NCBI GenBank assembly: GCA_024643945.1
Contig: JAHELX010000060.1
Span: 1-13,077, forward strand
DNA: 13,077 nucleotides
Origin: Anaerolineales bacterium
GTDB taxonomy: Bacteria; Chloroflexota; Anaerolineae; 4572-78; NAK82
Direction: 5' to 3'
Shown: positions 6,474 through 13,077 of the stretch, one piece after another
Layout: every line of letters starts with the position of its first letter
Position numbering within the stretch: the stretch's first letter is position 1
Program-made: the position numbers and the translations under genes
Notes under the pieces: generated by a model
Database searches by the model: none
What the model saw: the letters and a program-made list of their open reading frames with translations, nothing else
Told to the model about the DNA's origin: nothing

Positions 6474-7439
6474 ATGAGTACGCAGGCCCAAGCCGATTTG
6501 CGATTGGAATTAGCGGGTGGGGTGTCCAGGCCACGACGTACGCTGTGGGGCGACCTCTGGTATCGTCTGCGGCGCAACCGCCCGGCGATGGTAGGGCTGG
6601 TCATTATCGGCTTGATGTACTTCACGGCTGTTTTTGCGCCGCAGATTGCACCTTACCAGTATGATAAAATTGACCTGGAGAACGTGCGTGCTGCTCCCAG
6701 CCTCGAACATCTGTTGGGCACCGACGAATTGGGGCGTGACGTGTTCAGCCGGATTGTCTGGGCGGCACGCTCGGCGGCTTTCGTGTCTGTTACCGTCACA
6801 GGCTTTGGGCTGATACTGGGTATCTTTTTCGGCGTCTTATCAGGTTATCTGGGTGGCTGGGTAGATACGCTGATTATGCGCTTGAGCGACGTGCTCTTTG
6901 CCTTTCCCGGCTTGTTGTTTGTCTTCTTTATCGCTGCTACCATTAAGCCGGGATTGGAGGCCTGGGTTAAGAGCATTGGGCTGCGCGAACTGGCCCGCTC
7001 TGGGTATCTGGATTACCTGGTGGTGATTATTGCCCTTGGCCTGGTGGGCTGGCCGGGCCTGGCGCGACTGATCCGTGGACAATTGCTTTCGCTCAAGAAG
7101 CGTGACTATGTCCTGGCTGCCCAGGCCATCGGCGTGCCGACCTGGCGGATCATGTTGCGGCACCTGCTGCCGAATGCAATGCCCCCGGTTATTGTAGCTG
7201 TGTCGGGCGGGGTGGGCGGCATTATCCTGTCAGAGGCGACGCTTAGCTTTTTGGGCATCGGCTTGCAACCGCCCAACCCCAGTTGGGGCGCCATGCTCTA
7301 TGAATATTACGGCTATTGGCGGCAACCCGGACTCTGGCCCCTGTTGTTTATCCCGGCCGCTGTGCTGGTGGCCATTGTTCTGGCTTTCAACTTCCTGGGC
7401 GACGGGCTGAACGAGGCCCTGAATCCCCAGATCGATTGA
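6474..7439 (+). CDS. Peptide ABC transporter permease (DppC/OppC family)
   Basis: A 321-residue partner permease. After a 35-residue cytoplasmic lead, the first membrane segment is at about 38-57, followed by HLLGTDELGRDVFSRI (79-94), the hallmark of the DppC type. The EAA loop is at 208-228 (RDYVLAAQAIGVPTWR) followed by HLLPN. SEATLSFLGIGLQPP (253-267) and the C-terminal FNFLGDGLNEALNP are also diagnostic. It is slightly longer than many homologues because of a loop at about 158-180 between membrane segments. AGGAG ends only 3 nt before the ATG, a short spacing, but no better start is in frame. The 96-nt gap to the next gene contains a short 6-bp palindromic hairpin at 7452-7465 and no clear promoter, so the ATPase genes are probably still in the same transcript. 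Confidence 0.94.
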   Translation: MSTQAQADLRLELAGGVSRPRRTLWGDLWYRLRRNRPAMVGLVIIGLMYFTAVFAPQIAPYQYDKIDLENVRAAPSLEHLLGTDELGRDVFSRIVWAARSAAFVSVTVTGFGLILGIFFGVLSGYLGGWVDTLIMRLSDVLFAFPGLLFVFFIAATIKPGLEAWVKSIGLRELARSGYLDYLVVIIALGLVGWPGLARLIRGQLLSLKKRDYVLAAQAIGVPTWRIMLRHLLPNAMPPVIVAVSGGVGGIILSEATLSFLGIGLQPPNPSWGAMLYEYYGYWRQPGLWPLLFIPAAVLVAIVLAFNFLGDGLNEALNPQID

Positions 7440-7535
7440 CCATTTGGGAGCAGGTTTAGAAACCTACCTTCCAAGACAGAATCTATTGCAGATAAGTTCA
7501 CGACCAAAATTGAACTCAATTCACAGGAGGATTGT

Positions 7536-8531
7536 ATGGCAACTTTATTGGAGGTGAGTGGACTCAAGACTCAATTCTTCACCCAAGATGGCGTAGTCCA
7601 TGCCGTTAATGGTATCTCTTACGAATTGAACGAGGGCGAAACCCTGGGCATTGTGGGAGAAAGTGGTTGCGGCAAGAGTGTCAGTGTGATGTCACTCATG
7701 CGGCTCATCCCGATGCCCCCCGGAAAGATTGTTGGAGGAGAGGCGCTGTTCGAGGGTCGCGATCTGATGAAGATCAGCGACGACGAGATGCGCTCGGTGC
7801 GGGGCAACAAAATCGCGATGATCTTCCAGGACCCCATGACTTCCCTCAACCCGGTGCTGACCATCGGGCAGCAAGTGAGTGAAGCCCTGGAATTACACCT
7901 GGGTATGAGCAAGTCAGAGGGGCGGCGGCGAACGGTTGAGCTGTTGGAGATGGTGGGTATCCCCTTAGCCGCGGATCGGATTGACGACTACCCCCACCAG
8001 TTCTCGGGCGGTATGCGCCAGCGGGTGATGATCGCGATGGGATTGAGTTGCAACCCGCAGCTCCTCATCGCTGACGAGCCCACTACGGCCTTGGACGTGA
8101 CCATCCAGGCCCAGATTGTGGATCTGGTGAAGAAGTTACGTGACGAGATCGGGATGTCCATCATCTGGATCACTCACGACCTGGGTGTGGTCGCTGGCAT
8201 AGCCGATCGCGTGGCGGTGATGTACGCGGGTTTCATCGTCGAACAAGCGCCGGTGAAAGAGTTGTATAGAGACCCGCGTCACCCCTATACTCTTGGCCTG
8301 TTGGGCTCCCTCCCCAGGTTGGACGCGGAGCGCGGGCGCCGGTTGACTTCGATTGAGGGATTGCCGCCCGACTTGATCGCTTTGCCCCAAGGCTGTCCTT
8401 TCTACGAACGCTGCAATTATCGGATTGATAAGTGCAAGACAGAGAATCCAGCGCTGGAGTTCGTAGCTCCGCACCACAAAGTGGCCTGTTGGGTAGATGT
8501 TACCACAGCCAAGCCGACAAGAAAAACGTGA
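7536..8531 (+). CDS. Peptide ABC transporter ATP-binding protein (DppD/OppD family)
   Basis: A 331-residue cytoplasmic ATPase, one of two that power the importer. Walker A is GESGCGKS (41-48), the Q-loop Gln is residue 98 (IFQDP), the signature is FSGGM (156-160), Walker B is LLIADEP (176-182) with catalytic Glu181, and the H-loop His is 214. All catalytic residues are present. The C-terminal oligopeptide domain carries Cys287, Cys293, Cys300 and Cys318, in the pattern reported to hold a [4Fe-4S] cluster in some bacterial peptide-importer ATPases. AGGAGG lies 6 nt before the ATG. The last codons run into a block of 7-bp repeats that contains the stop codon, so the extreme C-terminus may have been altered by that sequence. 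Confidence 0.94.
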   Translation: MATLLEVSGLKTQFFTQDGVVHAVNGISYELNEGETLGIVGESGCGKSVSVMSLMRLIPMPPGKIVGGEALFEGRDLMKISDDEMRSVRGNKIAMIFQDPMTSLNPVLTIGQQVSEALELHLGMSKSEGRRRTVELLEMVGIPLAADRIDDYPHQFSGGMRQRVMIAMGLSCNPQLLIADEPTTALDVTIQAQIVDLVKKLRDEIGMSIIWITHDLGVVAGIADRVAVMYAGFIVEQAPVKELYRDPRHPYTLGLLGSLPRLDAERGRRLTSIEGLPPDLIALPQGCPFYERCNYRIDKCKTENPALEFVAPHHKVACWVDVTTAKPTRKT

Positions 8532-8606
8532 AGGCGTAAAACGCAAGGCGTAATGCGCATCGTGTTTTACGTTTCACGTTTCATGTTTTACGCTTTACGT
8601 ATTACT
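8527..8606. repeat. Heptamer repeat block in two opposite orientations
   Basis: From 8565 to 8606 the sequence reads in 7-base units: TTTTACG, TTTCACG, TTTCATG, TTTTACG, CTTTACG, TATTACT. From 8527 to 8561 it reads as the reverse-complement kind: CGTGAAG, GCGTAAA, ACGCAAG, GCGTAAT, GCGCATC. The halves can pair as a long imperfect hairpin (8526-8542 with 8585-8600, one bulge and one G-T pair). The block contains the dppD-like stop codon and precedes the next gene's ribosome binding site by about 10 nt. It resembles short tandemly repeated heptamers known from some cyanobacteria in kind, not in sequence. Confidence 0.7.
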
Positions 8607-8615
8607 TTCTGTACC

Positions 8616-8620
8616 AGGAG
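8616..8620 (+). promoter_or_regulatory. Ribosome binding site that sets the second ATPase start
   Basis: AGGAG lies 10 nt before ATG 8631. An in-frame ATG at 8553 would add 26 residues encoded wholly by the repeat block and has no ribosome binding site, so it is rejected as the start. Confidence 0.75.
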
Positions 8621-8630
8621 AACACAAGTT

Positions 8631-9610
<980 letters not shown>

Positions 9611-9614
<4 letters not shown>

Positions 9615-9648
9615 TAGCCTTGACTACTCTTCTATATGATGGTATATT
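9611..9648 (+). promoter_or_regulatory. Predicted sigma70-type promoter, possibly two overlapping
   Basis: TTGACT (9620-9625) and TATATT (9643-9648) are 17 nt apart. A second overlapping pair, TTGATA (9611-9616) and TATGAT (9635-9640), is 18 nt apart. Transcription would start near 9647-9656, about 400 nt before the sigma factor start codon. Confidence 0.55.
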
Positions 9649-9867
9649 AGTCTTGGGCATTGGGAGTGTTTATTCAAGCCTGTGTATCAGCTATCCTTCA
9701 ATGGAGCCCCTCCTTCCTTGAGCCAATAATTTTGCTAGCACCCGATTCGCGGAAGACTGGGGATGCGGCATTTATACTTCGAAGTCTGTTGCCCTATCCC
9801 CATGGAGAATCCTGGTCCACGTTGTCACTTCTGGAGAGTTTTGTAGCTAGTACCCTATCAACGGTGA

Positions 9868-9902
9868 TTTGACGTGTAAAAACTAACGCTATGGGCGTCA
9901 AA
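9868..9902. repeat. 7-bp inverted repeat, possible operator
   Basis: TTTGACG (9868-9874) and CGTCAAA (9896-9902) are exact inverse complements with a 21-nt spacer. They lie just upstream of the promoter candidate for the sigma factor gene, a suitable place for a regulator. Confidence 0.3.
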
Positions 9903-9921
9903 ATCATCTGTCCATTTAGCC

Positions 9922-9951
9922 TTGACAGGGCACTAGCGCTACCAGTAATTT
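9922..9951 (+). promoter_or_regulatory. Weak sigma70-type promoter for the sigma factor operon
   Basis: A consensus TTGACA (9922-9927) is followed after 18 nt by TAATTT (9946-9951). The start point would be near 9958, about 100 nt before the sigma factor ATG. A promoter of the ECF type (AAC box plus CGTC box at 16-17 nt) was looked for and not found with proper spacing. Confidence 0.35.
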
Positions 9952-10057
9952 CGGCCACCAATAGGGAGCCGTCTTCATCGGTTGGTCTGGTCCGTGTGCG
10001 TGGCTTGCCACGGTTCGAGCCTTTCTCGCTCGATCGATGTACATTCAAGAGGGGGAT

Positions 10058-10645
10058 ATGGCAACAACTACTGAGGAAGAGATTACATTAATCACTCGTG
10101 CCAAGCGGGGCGATTTGGGAGCCTTTGAGGCTCTCTATGAGATGCATAAAGCATCTATCTATCGAACATCTCTGGCAATCACCAATGACCGCCTGGCCGC
10201 CGAGGAGATTCTGCAAGAGACCTTCTTGCGAGCGTTCAAACACATCGATAACGTTCGCGCGGGGGTATCGTTGGCACCCTGGCTTTATCGCATTGCTGTC
10301 AACCTGGCTCACGACTGGACAGCCCGACATCGCCGCTGGCCGGCTGCGTTGGATGAGATCATCGAGCAGTTGATCACCCCGGCCGTGGCTTCACCTGAGC
10401 AGACGGTAGAAGAACGCGAGCTTTATGAGCTTGTGTACGAGGCCATTAGCAAACTGGAGTTCAAGCAACGCGCCAGCCTGGTGATGTTCTATTTGCAGGA
10501 TTTCAGCCTGAACGAGATTGCCGAAATTATGGACTGCCCGGTGGGCACGGTTAAATCCCGCTTGCACTATGCTCGAGAGAACCTTCGACGTGAACTACTG
10601 GCTGACCAACGTCTGCCAGGAGGTTTGATATATGAGTTTACCTAA
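10058..10645 (+). CDS. ECF-type RNA polymerase sigma factor
   Basis: A 195-residue sigma70-family protein with only regions 2 and 4, so an extracytoplasmic-function sigma factor that redirects RNA polymerase. Region 2 spans about 14-90: FEALYEMHKASIYRTSLAIT, AAEEILQETFLRAF (47-60, core-polymerase contact) and PWLYRIAVNLAHD (74-86). After a linker, region 4 (about 120-182) contains FYLQDFSLNEIAEIMDCPVG (144-163) and TVKSRLHYAREN (164-175), the helix-turn-helix that reads the -35 element. ATG 10058 is chosen because GAGG (10049-10052) lies 5 nt upstream; ATG 10037 would add 7 residues and has none. The next gene overlaps its end by 14 nt, so the pair is translationally coupled. The sigma group cannot be fixed by eye. 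Confidence 0.92.
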   Translation: MATTTEEEITLITRAKRGDLGAFEALYEMHKASIYRTSLAITNDRLAAEEILQETFLRAFKHIDNVRAGVSLAPWLYRIAVNLAHDWTARHRRWPAALDEIIEQLITPAVASPEQTVEERELYELVYEAISKLEFKQRASLVMFYLQDFSLNEIAEIMDCPVGTVKSRLHYARENLRRELLADQRLPGGLIYEFT

Positions 10646-11192
10646 TCCATATTCCGATGACGAGCTAGAGCGTCTGGTGCGGAGGACTTTGGATGCCCGG
10701 GTGAGCGGGCATGAACCGCCGGAACATGTCTGGAAACGGATCAAGCTAGAATTAGAGAGGGAGAAGTCGCCGCAGCCACGCCGATTCCGGATGGCGTGGC
10801 TGCCTCTGGCGGTGCAGTCTGCCCTGACTCTATTGTTGGTCATGCTGGGAGGTCTCGGCCTGCAGACACTATTAGATCCAGACAACGTTCGCGACTCATC
10901 CCGCGACCCCTTGCCATCTATGGCTACGGTTTATGTGGATGAGGATTTGGTCTCCCCGGGTCTGGTGGTTTCGGATGAGGATGACCTGCGCTTGCTCAAA
11001 AATCGTTCAAACTCGCCTTCTGCATCTCGCACGGATATTGGATCAAATGATAATCCGCCTTTAAAGATACTACCGGACGTTCCTCCTCGCTCCTTACGCC
11101 CCGAAGGACGCTTGCTTGAGCCTGAGCCCTCCTCACTGCCCCATTCCGCCAACGAGAGAAGGCTCGTGCTCGGTGGGCCGTCCGAGAAGTGA
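10632..11192 (+). CDS. Probable membrane anti-sigma factor, cysteine-free
   Basis: A 186-residue protein with no domain I can name. Residues 1-54 are charged and cytoplasmic (ERLVRRTLDARVSG, HVWKRIKLELEREK), one membrane segment lies at about 55-80 (WLPLAVQSALTLLLVMLGG), and the remaining 105 residues are Ser/Pro/Asp-rich and probably outside the membrane and unstructured. The layout is that of a single-pass anti-sigma factor, and the 14-nt overlap with the ECF sigma gene is the strongest support. AGGAGG lies 8 nt before the ATG. There is no cysteine at all, so this cannot be a zinc-type (HxxxCxxC) anti-sigma factor. A weak 6-bp hairpin (GATTTC/GAAATC, 11204-11218) follows the stop without a T-run. 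The function is inferred from context and topology only. Confidence 0.65.
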   Translation: MSLPNPYSDDELERLVRRTLDARVSGHEPPEHVWKRIKLELEREKSPQPRRFRMAWLPLAVQSALTLLLVMLGGLGLQTLLDPDNVRDSSRDPLPSMATVYVDEDLVSPGLVVSDEDDLRLLKNRSNSPSASRTDIGSNDNPPLKILPDVPPRSLRPEGRLLEPEPSSLPHSANERRLVLGGPSEK

Positions 11193-11327
11193 GGGAATGT
11201 TTCGATTTCCGAGAAATCTTCATTGAGAAAGGGGGTGGTGAAGCGGTTAGTCTTGGCTGTGATACTCACGAATTAGAGGGAGCAAGATGCTCACTCCGGA
11301 TGACCAATCTTTATGCAAACACAATGT

Positions 11328-11334
11328 AAGGAGG
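11328..11334 (+). promoter_or_regulatory. Strong ribosome binding site of the last gene
   Basis: AAGGAGG, a full Shine-Dalgarno match, sits 7 nt before ATG 11342. It fixes the start of the binding protein and suggests high expression. No good promoter was seen in the 149 nt after the anti-sigma gene. Confidence 0.8.
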
Positions 11335-11341
11335 AGAACCT

Positions 11342-13077
11342 ATGTTTTCCAAGAAAACGGTAACAGCATTGGCGCTGCTTTCCGTGTTGGTCCTGCTCTC
11401 AGTGGTTGCGGCTCAATGTGGTGCCCCAGCAACGCCGCAAACCGTCGTCGAGACGGTGGTGGTTACGAAAGAGGGCGAGAAGGTGGTCGAGACCGTCGTG
11501 GTCGAGAAGACGGTCGAGGTCGAGAAGCTGGTCGAGGTGACCCCAACGCCGGCCCCGGCTGAGACGAAAGTCACCCTGGACACCAACATAGGCACCGAGC
11601 CGCCCAGCCTCGACCCGAGCCTGGCCACTGATACCACCTCGATCTGGATGATCCGCCAGATGTTTATGGGGCTGACCGGCTTCGACGAGAAGGCCGACGT
11701 GATCCCCTCGTTGGCGACCGAGTGGTCGGCATCGGAAGACGGGCTGACCTGGACCTACAAGATACGCGACGACGTGCATTGGATCCATCGCAACCCCACC
11801 ACGGGCGAGTTTGAGGATCTGGGCCCGGTAACCGCTATGGACGTCGAGTACGGCGTCAAGCGCACCCTGGACCCGACCACCGCTTCGGATTACGCCTACG
11901 TGCTGTACATCATCCAGGGCGCGGAGGAGTACAACACGGCCAGCCCGGACGCCGAGAACTTCAGCGAGCTGCGGGACGCCGTCGGGGTCAAGGCGCTGGA
12001 CGACACCACGGTGCAGTTCACGCTGAAAGAGCCGGCGGGCTACTTCCCCTCCATCACGGGTATGTGGGTCACCTTCCCCATGCCCCAGGCCGCCATCGAG
12101 ACCTATGGCAACAACTGGACCGAAGCGGGTCTGATCGTCACCAACGGTCCCTACACCCTGGAGGAGTGGACCCACGGCGCCTATATGCGGCTGGTGAAGA
12201 ACCCGCTGTGGGTGGATGCGGATACGGTTCAGATCGAGGTCATCCAGGGTCCCATCATCATGGAAGCCTCGACCGAGATGGCGATGTACGAGGCCAACGA
12301 GATTGACATGGCTGCCGATCCCGGTTGGGGACCGCCGCTGCCTGACATGGACCGCATCAAGGCTGACCCGCAACTGAGCAAGGAGTTGTTCATCGCCCCG
12401 CGCCTGTGCACCTACTACTACGGTTTCGTCAACAGCAAGCCGCCGTTTGATAATGTGACCGTGCGCAAGGCGTTTGCCGCGGCGATCGACCGCCAGAGCC
12501 TGATCGACAACGTGTTGAAGGGTGACCAGTTGCCGGCGCACAGCTTCGCGCCGCCGGGTATCTTCGGCAACGTGGCGGACGACATGTCGATTGGCAGCTG
12601 GATGGTGATGGACAACTACGCGGACCAGGTGAAGCAGGCGCAGGATTGGCTGGCCGAAGCGGGTTACCCCGAGGGCGAAGGCCTGGACATCGTCCTGATG
12701 CACAACACGTCGGAGGCGCACGCCCAGATTGCGCAGGCAGTGCAGGCGATGTGGGCTGAGGCTTTCCCCAAGGCCAACATCGCCATCGAGAACCAGGAGT
12801 GGACGGTCTACCTGAAGACGTTGCTGCCCGATGCGCCGGACCAGGACAAGCCGAACGTCTTCCGCATCGGCTGGTGCGCCGACTACCCGGACGAGAACAA
12901 CTGGGTGAATGAGGTTTTGAACTCCAAGTCAAGCCAGAACTATGAAAAGTACTTTAAGCCCGAGTTCGACGCCCTGGTGGAGAAGGCGGCCAACGAGCCC
13001 GATCCGGAGATGCGCAAGGATCTCTACAAGCAGGCCGAGACGATGTTAATGGATGATCAGGCCATTGCGCCCATCTA
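11342..13077 (+). CDS. Peptide ABC transporter, family-5 solute-binding protein, 3' end outside window
   Basis: 578 codons are visible and the frame is open to the window edge, so only the C-terminus is missing. A signal peptide (MFSKKTVTALALLSVLVLLS) leads to VVAAQCGAP, where Cys26 is the probable lipidation site although Gln at -1 is not standard; cleavage after Ala24 is the alternative. Residues 35-66 form a Val/Glu/Lys repeat followed by TPTPAP, a spacer style frequent in Chloroflexota binding proteins. The binding domain starts at about 76 with EPPSLDPSLATDTTS (86-100) and continues through DGLTWTYKIRDDVHW, TNGPYTLEEW and NSKPPFDNVTVRKAFAAAIDR, all typical of SBP_bac_5. It is not a copy of the first binding protein. 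It probably begins a second peptide importer whose permeases lie beyond the window. The sigma pair just upstream may control it. Confidence 0.92.
   Translation, partial: MFSKKTVTALALLSVLVLLSVVAAQCGAPATPQTVVETVVVTKEGEKVVETVVVEKTVEVEKLVEVTPTPAPAETKVTLDTNIGTEPPSLDPSLATDTTSIWMIRQMFMGLTGFDEKADVIPSLATEWSASEDGLTWTYKIRDDVHWIHRNPTTGEFEDLGPVTAMDVEYGVKRTLDPTTASDYAYVLYIIQGAEEYNTASPDAENFSELRDAVGVKALDDTTVQFTLKEPAGYFPSITGMWVTFPMPQAAIETYGNNWTEAGLIVTNGPYTLEEWTHGAYMRLVKNPLWVDADTVQIEVIQGPIIMEASTEMAMYEANEIDMAADPGWGPPLPDMDRIKADPQLSKELFIAPRLCTYYYGFVNSKPPFDNVTVRKAFAAAIDRQSLIDNVLKGDQLPAHSFAPPGIFGNVADDMSIGSWMVMDNYADQVKQAQDWLAEAGYPEGEGLDIVLMHNTSEAHAQIAQAVQAMWAEAFPKANIAIENQEWTVYLKTLLPDAPDQDKPNVFRIGWCADYPDENNWVNEVLNSKSSQNYEKYFKPEFDALVEKAANEPDPEMRKDLYKQAETMLMDDQAIAPI
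11444..11539 (+). repeat. Low-complexity coding repeat (Val-Glu-rich linker)
   Basis: Within the last gene, GTCGAGA-like units recur and encode VVET, VVEK and VEVEK stretches (residues 35-66). It is an in-frame spacer between membrane anchor and binding domain, and a likely site of length variation by slippage. Confidence 0.65.

Larger units (their letters stand above)
9615..10057. other. Long intergenic region before the sigma factor gene
   Basis: This 443-nt gap has no convincing coding frame; open frames within it lack ribosome binding sites and family resemblance. It holds strong promoter-like sequences at 9611-9648, a 10-bp palindrome ACTTCGAAGT at 9776-9785, an inverted repeat TTTGACG/CGTCAAA (9868-9874 with 9896-9902), a second promoter candidate at 9922-9951, and a small hairpin CGTGGC/GCCACG at 9999-10012. 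The stretch 9655-9920 is unexplained and could be a leader, a small RNA or non-functional DNA. Confidence 0.6.

Noticed and set aside
7452..7465. Hairpin AGGTTT-AG-AAACCT between permease and ATPase genes as a terminator
   Set aside because: The stem is short and AT-rich, the loop is 2 nt, and no T-run follows on the + strand.
8553..8630. Upstream start for the second ATPase at ATG 8553
   Set aside because: The added residues come entirely from the 7-bp repeat block and there is no ribosome binding site.
10001..10030. tRNA-like stretch with CGGTTCGAGCC
   Set aside because: It resembles a T-loop but no acceptor, D-arm or anticodon arm can be built around it.
11204..11218. Hairpin GATTTC-CGA-GAAATC after the anti-sigma gene as a terminator
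   Set aside because: Only 6 bp and followed by TTCATT instead of a T-run; too weak to call.
11287..11562. 91-codon open frame overlapping the start of the last gene
   Set aside because: It is in another frame from the binding protein and its C-terminal part is an Arg/Gly-rich reading of the Val-Glu repeat; no ribosome binding site.
11399..12721. 440-codon open frame on the minus strand
   Set aside because: It lies wholly antisense to the last binding-protein gene, whose translation shows clear family motifs throughout. The antisense frame has no recognisable domain and is a by-product of GC-rich codon use.

Overview
The window looks like a moderately GC-rich chromosomal segment of a bacterium, most likely a member of the Chloroflexota (Anaerolineae-like). 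That assignment is an inference. It rests mainly on the Val/Glu/Lys-rich linker followed by a TPTPAP stretch after the signal peptide of the last gene, a style common in extracellular binding proteins of that phylum. All genes read on the + strand; no RNA gene, insertion sequence or CRISPR array was seen.

Region 1 (1-3236) is a tight four-gene run: the 3' end of a class I glutamine-amidotransferase-like hydrolase (peptidase C26 family), glutamate racemase murI from a TTG start, a divergent DprA/Smf-family protein, and a PLP-dependent class I/II aminotransferase. Gaps are 26, 1 and 2 nt, so they are probably co-transcribed.

Region 2 (3237-3774) is a 538-nt AT-richer gap. It holds a near-consensus sigma70-type promoter, a perfect 9-bp hairpin inside a doubtful small ORF, a 13-bp inverted repeat enclosing 88 nt, and an 18-bp direct repeat with a 23-bp period. 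It precedes a complete peptide-type ABC importer (3775-9614): binding protein, two permeases and two ATPases. A block of 7-bp repeats in two opposite orientations (8527-8606) sits between the two ATPase genes and contains the stop codon of the first.

Region 3 (9615-10057) is a second gap, with a strong promoter that has no convincing gene behind it and a second promoter closer to the next gene. It leads into an ECF sigma factor gene overlapped by 14 nt by a gene for a single-pass membrane protein, probably its anti-sigma factor, which has no cysteine. Then comes another family-5 solute-binding protein with a strong ribosome binding site, cut by the window end, probably the first gene of a second peptide importer.

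Functional theme: peptide uptake, amino-acid and wall precursor metabolism (D-glutamate, transamination, gamma-glutamyl hydrolysis), and a membrane-linked sigma switch between two importer loci. Nothing here is a proven new system. The best candidates for something undescribed are the structured leader at 3529-3642, the heptamer repeat block, and the sigma/anti-sigma pair placed between two transporter operons.
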